The notes under the pieces were generated by a model. That model did no database searches. It was not told the origin of the DNA and worked only from the letters and a program-made list of their open reading frames with translations. The position numbers and the translations under genes were made by a program. From JAJTHY01 sp964458795 (lineage in GTDB: Bacteria; Pseudomonadota; Alphaproteobacteria; Rickettsiales; Midichloriaceae): a stretch of DNA of 16,102 nucleotides. The stretch spans positions 1 through 16,102 of the forward strand of contig CAYWJW010000036.1 in NCBI GenBank assembly GCA_964458795.1. Reading direction: 5' to 3'. This document shows positions 6,865-14,329 of the stretch, piece by piece (the first letter of the stretch is position 1; every line of letters begins with the position of its first letter).

Positions 6865-9800
6865 TTACCTGGTTATTTCGCCAGCTTCACTACGTTTTGA
6901 TACACGGTCAACAAAAGCCCGTGCTCTCTCCTCTTTACCTATAGTAAGGACTTCTTTTTGTGCTTCTACTTTCTCTTTAATAATATCATGGTTTAATGCT
7001 GTAATATTATTAAGCTCTCTAAACGCTTCTTTGAGATCTTTATCAAAGCCAGTTACCACATCCAGCCCTCTAGCCATAGCAGCTATTATATCTGTAAAGA
7101 ACTCAGCTACACTCTCGATTGTCCAAGGTTCTGGCTTCGGGGCCTCTCTATTAAGACCATCAACTACCTTACCCAGATTTTCCTTGGTTTTATCCGAGCT
7201 CAAATAATTAAGCACCATAGTTATTTTTTCAGCACTACCCTCTCTCGCATTAGGGAGCAAAGTAGCATCTACACTGGCAAGCGCCCGTATAACGCGCTCT
7301 GGATCTTTGTTTATGAGTTCAGCAAGCTTAAAGTTATCCCGTTGATCAAACCTATTTATCAGCTTATCAACAGCTTGAATTGTCGCACCCTTATCGTCCG
7401 CGCCTCTCTCTTTCAAATTACCTTTAAGTTCAGTTAAATAATCATAAGCCTCAATCTTCCTAGCCTTACTACCATAAGCATTGAGCTTTTCATCACTTTG
7501 AGAAGCTAGAGTTTGCAAGAAAGTTCTCCTTGTAGTGTCATGTACTCTAGAAGTTGTATGTAATTTCACTTTATCATTCAAATCATTTACTAATCCACTC
7601 ATGCCCTTAGCTATACCTTCTGAGAACTCTTGAATGGAAGCACCTTGCTGCACCGCACTGTTAGATGCATATAGATTTGCAGAGGCTTTTGCTATATTAT
7701 TCAAACTAGTTTGTAGCTGATCTACATATTGTTTATTAGCACGCTTCCCTCTCTGCGCTTCAATTAATATCTCAAGCTTAGCTAATTCTACAATTATAGT
7801 CCTAAATTCTGGGCTTCTTCTACCATTATCATCAATCAATACATCAATGGAATCTCTTAAGCCCTTAGTAACCGCTTCTCTAGCTTCACCTTCCTTAAAT
7901 ACCTTAGCTGCAAACCCTTTGGTTTCCCTTCCTATAGCTGACTCTATAGTTCCTTTAAATAATGAACCATATGCTTCATATACTACAGCAAAATCGGTAA
8001 ATGCGTCGCGTATATCCTTATCATACCCCATTAAAGAATCAATTCCGCGCTTAGCTTCTTCAACATAATTGATGAATGGAACTGCAATATGCTCCCAAAG
8101 CAACCCTCCTTTCTCTTCTGTTTTGTCCAGCTGATCCACAATATATTGCATATTTCTTTTCGTAGTATCCGAAGCCAAAACATTCATAAGAGCAGCTGCA
8201 GTTCGCATTCTTTCATCACTTGTTGGCAATTTCTTGCTCTGTACATCTTTTAAATAACGAACTACTGCATCCGGGTTCTCATTAATCAGCTGCGCTAGCT
8301 TGAATTGATCTAACGCTACACTGAATTTTCCTATCGCCTTGTCTATATCTCTCATTGGCTGCGCCTCTGGGCTATTTCCTCTCTTTACCCAACTCTTCTT
8401 AACTTCAGCCAAATATTTACTATCCAATGCATTTTTCACTGCGCTGTCATGCAATTCCATTTTACCAGATGCAACAGCTGATAATACTGGCACCAGCATA
8501 AAATCCGCAGCAGATGTTAGTCTGCCATGCCCTGTAGCTGTACCTAACGTTGCGGTTTGGTACAAAACTTCAGCACGCATGTTTAGCGATTCCACAACTG
8601 TAGCCAAATCTCTCCCAACAAGTGTAAAAAAGTTACTAATAGATACATGCTGTTGCAGCGCAGGATTACTAGCATAAAACTGCCCTATTTGCAGTTGCAG
8701 CTGATTTAGCTTAGTTTGCATATCTTTAGCATCCGTTACTTCATCTGCACTAAAGCTATTCAGCAAACCATCAATAGATGATATTAAGCGAGCATATTCT
8801 ACAGTGTCCCGCCCCCTATCACCTATCATTTGATTCAGAGAACTTTTAAACCCTATAATGGCGTTTATATTCATTTTTCTGATTTCGCCATTTGCATTTA
8901 AAGCATTAAATTCCTTAGCTCCTTCAACTTCCTGTGCACCCGTTGAAATTCGAGATGGCTTATAGCGTACCTCACCCTCTGAAACTGTATCATCCACATA
9001 TCGCGTCTCAGGAGTTACTGTACCATGCTGCATAATAGCTACATACTTTTTAGCTTTATTAATATCATCAAGGCTAGCGGTTGGCATACTTGATACTCCT
9101 GCAGCTGGAGCGAGAGCTTCCTCTGCTGAGGAGATATCTAGCATTTCAGAAATTGGTGGTGGTAGATCCGTTGGAACTGGCGGTATATAAACCGGCGGCA
9201 TATCTGGCGGTGGTGGGACGGCTCCTTCTACTATTGGTGGTGGTGCTGGCTCTGTTGGAATTGGCGGTGTATAAGCCGGTGGCATATCTGNNNNNNNNNN
9301 NNNNNNNNNNNNNNNNNNNNNNNNNNNNNNNNNNNNNNNNNNNNNNNNNNNNNNNNNNNNNNNNNNNNNNNNNNNNNNNNNNNNNNNNNNCTTCTACTAC
9401 CGGTGGTGGTGCTGGCTCCGTTGGAATTGGTGGTGTATAAGCCGGCGGCATATCTGATGGTGGTGGGAATGCCCCTTCTACTACCGGTGGTGGTGGCAAT
9501 GGTGCATTTAAATGAGTTTGCAAGAGCTTTTCTATATCTGTATCTATAACCTCTCTGCTATCATTCTCAGGAAAATATAACTCTCTAACAACTTCACCTT
9601 TATCATCAAGCAACCCTGCAGCTTTCATGCTTGCACCAGCATCCAACAATGCTTTCACGACTTCTATCTGATATGTTGCAACTGCCACCCTTAAAGCTGT
9701 GTTTCTATCAGCATCCATAACATCAACTTCTACATCATTATTCAATAATGTTATAACAACCTCTGGAAGTTCATTTTGGACTGCATAAATTAACGGAGAT

Positions 9801-9919
9801 AATTGTTCTTCACCAATCCTAACTGCTGAGATATCTACACCTTCTCCGATCAGTTTATTTACCTCTTCCGCATTTCCAGCTTTTATAGCGGCTTCTAGCG
9901 CTTGTACCTTATCCTGCAT
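6865..9919 (-). CDS. Ankyrin-repeat, proline-rich, duplicated-module protein (one gene split by an N gap)
   Basis: Two open frames either side of the N run are read as one gene, at least 990 residues. From the ATG at 9919 there are three ankyrin repeats (about 4-33, 39-68, 72-101; for example DADRNTALRVAVATYQIEVV). A linker leads to a proline-rich tandem repeat from about residue 146 with units like DMPPAYTPPIPTEPAPPP. After the gap and an acidic/Ala-rich linker come two copies of a helical module of about 285 residues and a charged tail ending AGEITR. There is no Sec signal or membrane helix. Ankyrin repeats, proline-rich PPxY segments and long helical repeats are typical of effectors exported by type IV secretion in host-associated bacteria, so a host-directed role is inferred, not shown. 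The larger modules match no family I know. The Shine-Dalgarno is poor. The stop is one base from the convergent ArgH homologue's stop. Confidence 0.85.
7015..7860 (-). repeat. Module B of the duplicated helical domain
   Basis: Second copy of a roughly 285-residue module within the ankyrin/proline-rich protein. Landmarks shared with module A at almost constant offset are LYASNSAVQQGASI, DNFKLAELINKDPERVIRAL and VTGFDKDLKEAF. The copies are well diverged, so the duplication is old. Confidence 0.75.
7990..8850 (-). repeat. Module A of the duplicated helical domain
   Basis: First copy of the module. Its landmarks are FYASNPALQQHVSI, DQFKLAQLINENPDAVVRYL and LMGYDKDIRDAF, each aligned with a counterpart in module B about 325-335 residues later. 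Confidence 0.75.
9154..9484 (-). repeat. 84-base tandem repeat encoding a 28-residue proline-rich unit
   Basis: The unit is visible because CTTCTACTACCGG recurs exactly 84 bases apart (9391 and 9475). The same unit appears on the other side of the N run, starting at 9225 as CTTCTACTATTGG. The encoded unit is (V/I)VEGA(F/V)PPP(S/P)DMPP followed by (A/V)Y(T/I)PP(I/V)PT and a proline run; the last unit (DMPPVYIPPVPTDLPPP) is one residue shorter and more diverged. At least three units can be read; the number inside the gap is unknown. Confidence 0.9.
9291..9390. other. Assembly gap of 100 N inside the tandem repeat
   Basis: Exactly 100 N, which looks like a placeholder for an unknown length. As drawn it puts the two halves of the ankyrin gene in different frames. 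Matching the last base before the gap and the first after it to the 84-base unit, the missing sequence should be 18 bases plus a multiple of 84, which restores a single frame. Confidence 0.95.
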
Positions 9920-10057
9920 ACAACTAGTCCAATTCAGTTATCCTATTTGAATTCTCACACAGGAAGATTAATAAATGGTTAATTTCTTAAATTTTATATA
10001 CAAAAAGCTGCAACTCTGGTGTTATGGGAGATACAGAGGTATAAAATTATTTACGTG

Positions 10058-10071
10058 AGGGACTTCCATTG
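10058..10071 (-). repeat. Dispersed 14-base repeat, copy 2
   Basis: Exact reverse complement of 504-517. An AGTATA sequence lies some 20-30 bases to the same side in both copies, so a longer, diverged repeat family may be involved. Confidence 0.5.
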
Positions 10072-10171
10072 GCAAAAATGGAGGTATATACTAATAAATA
10101 TAGGATGAGAGAGTTGTGCTTTGCCCCTCGAAAACCTTACGCTCTTCTCTGATGAGACCCTAATTTTCTTC

Positions 10172-10238
10172 GTCATCCGAAACTTAATTCTGGATCTTAC
10201 AAAGGGTTAGGGAGATGCTGAAATAAATTCAGCATGAC
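10172..10238. repeat. Pair of inverted short palindromic repeats
   Basis: Two 26-base palindromic units face each other: 10172-10197 (begins GTCATCCGAAACTTAATTC) and 10213-10238 (ends TTCAGCATGAC). The second is a perfect hairpin, ATGCTGAA/TTCAGCAT with a 5-base loop. The first matches the reverse complement of the second at 19 of 26 positions. Flanking CCCTAA and TTAGGG add to the symmetry. This resembles the short palindromic intergenic repeats scattered through Rickettsiales genomes; I cannot name the family from one locus. Confidence 0.65.
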
Positions 10239-10371
10239 ATAGGTCTTGCTATCAGTACTGTAACAAAATGTCACAAAATTAATTTTTTTGAATGCTGTTT
10301 TATTTTTAGACTTGTAAGTTTCAGGGTTTGACGTTAAACATTCCACAAGTTCAAACAGCAAGGATTATTTA

Positions 10372-11736
10372 ATGAAAAATATCAGTATTGGCTTAGCTAT
10401 GGCCCTTACACCATATATTGCAAGCGCACTTGAGCCACCTAGGGTTGAGCTTAGTGGTAAAATAGATTTTCAAGCTGGTGTGGTAAAAGAAAAGTACCCT
10501 TTTATGTACTCAAGTCCTGGTAATACCGCAATAGGTGGCAAAGTAGATAATTACGGATTTGTAAATGATACTGCGCTTGATATAAAGATAGATGGAATAA
10601 TATGTCCTGATTTAATAACCTATGGTGGCTATATTAGGGCGCACGGCGATACTAGTATTGCAACTAATGACGAGATCTTCTTTGGTGACAAGGCAATGAT
10701 TTACTTCCAGCATAATAAGTATGGTCGTATTGAAGGCGGGAATACCCCTGGTGCAGGTGGACTGTTTGAGATGGATACAGTAAATCTCATGCAAGGAACC
10801 TTTGGGATTGATGGGTTTTGGTCACAATGGGTGGCAGATAAAAGTCTTCGCACCTCTACTATATTCCAAACACCTCTTCCGGTCTTAGGTGGTGAAACTC
10901 TTGCAAATATACTTGTTCAATTGGGCCAAGGTCAAGAAAGAGATACTAGGAGCTTTGAGTTCATTATCTCTCCGAATATAGTGTCTAACTACTCAGGGCA
11001 CTATTACTCAGATTCACCGAAAGTTAACCTTTTCACTAAACCAATTGAAGAACTTACCTTGGGTATCAGTTTTATTCCAAATTTGGACTCCGCTGGAACA
11101 ACTAGTGGCATGGCGCCTATAAATGCTGGTCCTCAAGATGATAGGAAAGGCAATCCTGCTACTTATAAGAACATATTTAGTGGTGGTTTTGTTTATGAGA
11201 AAAAGAACCTATTCGCTAAGGAATTTGGTATAAAAACTGGTGTGGTTGGAGAATACGGCAAAGCAAAAGTGCCATATATGAACAACTTACGTTCTTATGA
11301 AGCTGGGCTTATGTTCAATTACACGAACATGCGCTTTGGTAGCACATATGGCAGCTGGATGGATTCTTTAACATTGAAACAAAAGACTGTTGGTTCTCGT
11401 CATGGAAGCTACTACTATACACTAGGTTTTGCTCAGAATTTTGAAAAACTAGGTTATGCTATAACCGCTATGGAAAGCGCCAAAGCTGGGGGGATTGAAG
11501 TATTAGGCTATCAAATCCTTCAACTTGGGCCTCTATTAACTGGTAGCGGCATAAATGCACAGTCCTTTGCTGATCCTAAAATGAATAGATTTAGGAACAT
11601 TGTGTTTGATGTGGATTATAAATTGGCTCCGGGTTTCCTACCATACGCAGGGCTATCATTATTTAGATTCAAGGAATCTCATGGTGCTAAAGATACAGGA
11701 TATGTATTCCTTAGCGGTGTTAGACTTACTTTCTAG
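10372..11736 (+). CDS. Outer-membrane porin-like beta-barrel protein
   Basis: A 454-residue exported protein. The signal peptide MKNISIGLAMALTPYIASA is probably cleaved after A19. The mature chain opens with EPPRVELSGKIDFQAG, like the first strand of alphaproteobacterial porins, and continues in alternating, Gly/Tyr/aromatic-rich strands. Other porin-like landmarks are DKAMIYFQHNKYGRIEGGNTPG (about 105-126, the constriction-loop neighbourhood) and the end YVFLSGVRLTF with the C-terminal Phe needed for BAM-dependent insertion. It probably forms a general diffusion channel in the outer membrane. AAGGA (10360-10364) is well placed before the ATG. A stem-loop lies between it and the next gene, so it is probably transcribed alone. 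I cannot assign a specific porin subfamily. Confidence 0.85.
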   Translation: MKNISIGLAMALTPYIASALEPPRVELSGKIDFQAGVVKEKYPFMYSSPGNTAIGGKVDNYGFVNDTALDIKIDGIICPDLITYGGYIRAHGDTSIATNDEIFFGDKAMIYFQHNKYGRIEGGNTPGAGGLFEMDTVNLMQGTFGIDGFWSQWVADKSLRTSTIFQTPLPVLGGETLANILVQLGQGQERDTRSFEFIISPNIVSNYSGHYYSDSPKVNLFTKPIEELTLGISFIPNLDSAGTTSGMAPINAGPQDDRKGNPATYKNIFSGGFVYEKKNLFAKEFGIKTGVVGEYGKAKVPYMNNLRSYEAGLMFNYTNMRFGSTYGSWMDSLTLKQKTVGSRHGSYYYTLGFAQNFEKLGYAITAMESAKAGGIEVLGYQILQLGPLLTGSGINAQSFADPKMNRFRNIVFDVDYKLAPGFLPYAGLSLFRFKESHGAKDTGYVFLSGVRLTF

Positions 11737-11777
11737 AATCGTTTATTGAAAAATTAGAAGTTTATGTTAATGTAATT

Positions 11778-11808
11778 GGGAGAGCATATAATGTATCTCC
11801 CTTATTTT
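11778..11808 (+). terminator. Probable intrinsic terminator after the porin gene
   Basis: GGGAGA (11778-11783) pairs perfectly with TCTCCC (11796-11801); an inner CAT/ATG can extend the stem. It is followed by TTATTTT, a short imperfect T tract. It lies about 40 bases past the porin stop and 16 before the next start. Confidence 0.6.
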
Positions 11809-11823
11809 AAGAGGTTAAATTAA

Positions 11824-12351
11824 ATGTTTAGAAAACTTTGTTTGATTAGTTTGTGTGGGTTGTTAGTCGCTTGTGGCGGTGGTAGCACAACTAGTTCATC
11901 TGATAAGCAAGATGAGTATCCAAAAACATGGAGAGACAGGCAGCTTGAAGATATGGGCAAACTAACCGGCGAGGAAGGATTAGTTATATTCGGTGGCAAA
12001 AGCAAATCAGCTGCGGCAAGCCAAGGTATAAATGTTAATAGCTATCTATGGCGCGCGTCTCTAGATGTAGTTCATAAAATGCCTCTAATATCCGCTGATC
12101 CTTTTGGTGGAGTAATATTAACAGACTGGTACCTAGTGGGAGGAGAATCAGCTAAAGAGCGCTATAAACTTAGCATTTATGTAGTTGGTGCTGAGCTTAG
12201 GTCTGATGCCGTTCGAGTAGCTGCATTCAAACAAATACTGGATAAAAAAGGTAATTGGGGCGAGGCTATTGGCAACGATGCTCTAGCTACTGAAATCGAA
12301 AATAAAATTTTACTTAAGGCACGTGCGATAAAATATAAATCAGGTAGGTAA
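11824..12351 (+). CDS. DUF3576 family lipoprotein
   Basis: A 175-residue predicted lipoprotein. The signal peptide MFRKLCLISLCGLLVAC ends in a lipobox with lipidated C17, followed by a Gly/Ser-rich linker. The conserved core INVNSYLWRASLDVVHKMPL with SADPFGGVILTDWY (69-103) is the hallmark of DUF3576, a family widespread in Alphaproteobacteria with no established function that I know of. The rest (about 113-170) looks like a small alpha/beta domain. GAGG lies upstream of the ATG. It is first of three closely spaced plus-strand genes; its stop is 5 bases from the next start. Confidence 0.9.
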   Translation: MFRKLCLISLCGLLVACGGGSTTSSSDKQDEYPKTWRDRQLEDMGKLTGEEGLVIFGGKSKSAAASQGINVNSYLWRASLDVVHKMPLISADPFGGVILTDWYLVGGESAKERYKLSIYVVGAELRSDAVRVAAFKQILDKKGNWGEAIGNDALATEIENKILLKARAIKYKSGR

Positions 12352-12356
12352 GTAAT

Positions 12357-13406
12357 TTGGCTGCAAGCAAACGAACAGTAGTGATATTTATTATAATATT
12401 GGCTGCGTTATTTACGCTTCTTTACTCAGTTTCCCAAATTCTTACACCATTTGCTATAGGTTTATTACTTGCCTATTTTTGTTCGCCTATTGTTGACAAG
12501 CTTGAAAGATTTAAGATTGGCCGCTCATTATCATCAGTATTAGTTTTAAGCGGCATATTGATAGTTATAGTTGTATTTTCAGTTACGGTCATACCACTGC
12601 TTTACAACCAAATTTCATTGCTTGCTTATGCTGCAATTGAGCGCAAGGATGATTTGAATCAGTTTGTGACATCACTTATAGGACGTTTTCATCTATACCC
12701 TACTTTAATGGAGAGCTTACAATCATCCTTTAGCGATCTTGGTTCCAGCATACTAGGGGTTTTTGGTAATTTTATTTCACGAGCTGTAGAGTCCAGTATC
12801 GCTGCAGTAAATGTTATTGCCTTGGTGTTTGTAACACCAATTGTGCTTTACTATTTTTTAGTAGATTGGCCGCGACTGGTAGCAGTCATTGACTCTCTAA
12901 TCCCACGCAAAATGCTAGAGCGCTACCTGGCTCTTAAAAAAGATATAGATTATGCACTATCAAATTTTATACGAGGTCAGTCGCTAGTATGCTTAATTAT
13001 GGGAATATATTATGCTATGGGACTTACTATAATAGGCACGGAATCAGCTTTAGCCCTTGGTTTCATTGCTGGCCTCCTTACATTTATACCATTTGTTGGA
13101 GCCCTATTCAGCGTATCTCTAACCTGCCTTATAATAGCAGTGCAATATTCCTCACTTACCAAGGTATTTATGGTCATAGCTCTGTTTGCCTTTGGGAACT
13201 TCATAGAGAATAACTTTATAGTTCCAAAGTTTATTGGAAGCAGGTTACACCTGCACCCAGTTTGGGTTATCTTTGGATTGCTTGCCGGTGGAACCTTATT
13301 AGGATTTATTGGCATATTGATAGCTTTACCATTGACAGCAGTAATTGCTGTAGTTATAAGATATCTACTGAAAGATTATAAAAACAGCTCAATTTACAGT
13401 TCTTAA
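12357..13406 (+). CDS. AI-2E family / PerM-type permease
   Basis: A 349-residue polytopic inner-membrane protein of the AI-2E exporter (PerM, UPF0118) family, some members of which export small molecules or exchange ions. The substrate cannot be told here. The layout is typical: two N-terminal helices (about 8-42), a third (60-82), a soluble stretch (about 83-148), then helices from about 150. Conserved parts are LSNFIRGQSLVCLIMGIYYA (201-220), GFIAGLLTFIPFVGAL (235-250), NFIENNFIVPKFIGSRLHLH (281-300) and GFIGILIALPLTAVI (316-330). The start is a TTG; an AGG inside the upstream gene's last codons is the likely Shine-Dalgarno, and the next in-frame ATG (near residue 118) would remove three helices. 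Translation is probably coupled to the DUF3576 gene. Confidence 0.92.
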   Translation: MAASKRTVVIFIIILAALFTLLYSVSQILTPFAIGLLLAYFCSPIVDKLERFKIGRSLSSVLVLSGILIVIVVFSVTVIPLLYNQISLLAYAAIERKDDLNQFVTSLIGRFHLYPTLMESLQSSFSDLGSSILGVFGNFISRAVESSIAAVNVIALVFVTPIVLYYFLVDWPRLVAVIDSLIPRKMLERYLALKKDIDYALSNFIRGQSLVCLIMGIYYAMGLTIIGTESALALGFIAGLLTFIPFVGALFSVSLTCLIIAVQYSSLTKVFMVIALFAFGNFIENNFIVPKFIGSRLHLHPVWVIFGLLAGGTLLGFIGILIALPLTAVIAVVIRYLLKDYKNSSIYSS

Positions 13407-13409
13407 CAT

Positions 13410-13670
13410 ATGACACAAGTTTTCGGCGTTGCGGGCGATTTGCTCAAACAATATATTGAAAAAATTGAAAGGCTCGAGCAAGAAAAAGCTGATGTCCTAA
13501 TTACACTACGCGAAACCTTTGCAGATGCCAAATCCAATGGTCTTGAGCCAAAGGTTATGCGCCGCATCCTTAAAGAAAGGAAGATGGATAAAAATGAGCT
13601 AGATGAAGAAGAAACTCTACTCATGATGTATAAGCGCGCTCTCGGCATGTTGCCTGAATTAGACCAATAG
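13410..13670 (+). CDS. gapR: GapR-family chromosome-associated DNA-binding protein (DUF2312)
   Basis: An 86-residue protein matching GapR over its length. The helical segment LLKQYIEKIERLEQEKADV (11-29) forms the family's coiled coil, followed by (A/E)AKSNGLEPKVMRRILKERK (39-58) and KMDKNELDEEETLLMMYKRALGM (58-80). In Caulobacter GapR encircles AT-rich, overtwisted DNA ahead of replication forks and RNA polymerase and helps topoisomerases relieve it; a similar nucleoid role is inferred. It starts 3 bases after the permease stop with no clear Shine-Dalgarno, which suggests coupling. Its stop is 8 bases from that of the convergent acidic protein gene. Confidence 0.93.
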   Translation: MTQVFGVAGDLLKQYIEKIERLEQEKADVLITLRETFADAKSNGLEPKVMRRILKERKMDKNELDEEETLLMMYKRALGMLPELDQ

Positions 13671-13678
13671 AACACGCC

Positions 13679-14302
13679 TTACATTCTTATAGAACTTGCA
13701 GCTTCTCTCATGTCACTTAATATAGTAAGTTCTTCAGCACTTCTAGGATATCTATAACATGCTTCAGCCCATTCTATACACCTCTCCATATATAGCTTAT
13801 GTGCTTTAGGATCTTCAAATTCGTGTAAGAAGAAATTCATATTTCTAAGAACAGTAGTTGCTTGAATTGGTATGCGATTATGTATAGCGATAATAAGAGG
13901 CGAAATAACTTTCATATTTAGCAACCCCTCTCTATGAACTTCTGTTAAACATAGCACAGCCGGGGCACTATCAGTAATAACTTCAAAGAACTTAGTTTTA
14001 TGATAAGCTAGCGCCACCGACGCAAAAGTTAAATGTACAGCCTTAGGTAATTTTGTGTTTGGATCTATGTAGTTAAATCCGAAAAGCATTCTTGTATCCT
14101 TTCTTAGCACATCTAAAATCCCACATAATTCCCTGCAGTTAGCAAAAGTCTCATCTAGTTTTAATAAATGCATTAACTTCATTATAAAATCATCTCTTTC
14201 CTCTTCAAAATCATCCTCTTCCTCTTCAAAAGCGTCTTCAACTCTCATCATCTCAAGTACATCAGACACATCTTGTATTTCAACGTAAATATCTTTGGCC
14301 AT
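13679..14302 (-). CDS. Hypothetical acidic, helical protein
   Basis: I do not recognise this 207-residue soluble protein. Near the N terminus is a strongly acidic stretch, EDAFEEEEDDFEEERDDF (22-39). The rest appears helical. The segment VISPLIIAIHNRIPIQATTV (132-151) resembles one degenerate ankyrin-type helix pair, and residues 88-112 could be another, but no full consensus is present. No signal peptide or membrane helix is seen. AGGTG precedes the ATG at good spacing. It lies 27 bases after the ABC-F stop on the same strand, probably in the same transcript. Confidence 0.7.
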   Translation of the reverse strand: MAKDIYVEIQDVSDVLEMMRVEDAFEEEEDDFEEERDDFIMKLMHLLKLDETFANCRELCGILDVLRKDTRMLFGFNYIDPNTKLPKAVHLTFASVALAYHKTKFFEVITDSAPAVLCLTEVHREGLLNMKVISPLIIAIHNRIPIQATTVLRNMNFFLHEFEDPKAHKLYMERCIEWAEACYRYPRSAEELTILSDMREAASSIRM

Positions 14303-14329
14303 TTTTCACCTATATTCTTATGACCTTAG

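Larger units (their letters stand above)
9920..10371. other. Intergenic region between divergent ankyrin and porin genes
   Basis: No gene larger than a few codons can be supported here. It must hold the promoters of both flanking genes, but I see no hexamer pair good enough to annotate. What stands out is a 14-base sequence shared with 504-517 and a pair of inverted palindromic repeats at 10172-10238. A TCCATT/AATGGA hairpin lies around 10065-10082. Confidence 0.7.

Noticed and set aside
9081..9440. Plus-strand open frame across the N run
   Set aside because: It runs through 34 unknown codons and is antisense to the proline-rich repeat; its Leu-rich translation is the shadow of the proline codons.
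13403..13675. Minus-strand frame of 90 codons opposite gapR
   Set aside because: The plus-strand protein matches GapR over its length; the antisense product is Ser/Arg-rich low-complexity sequence.
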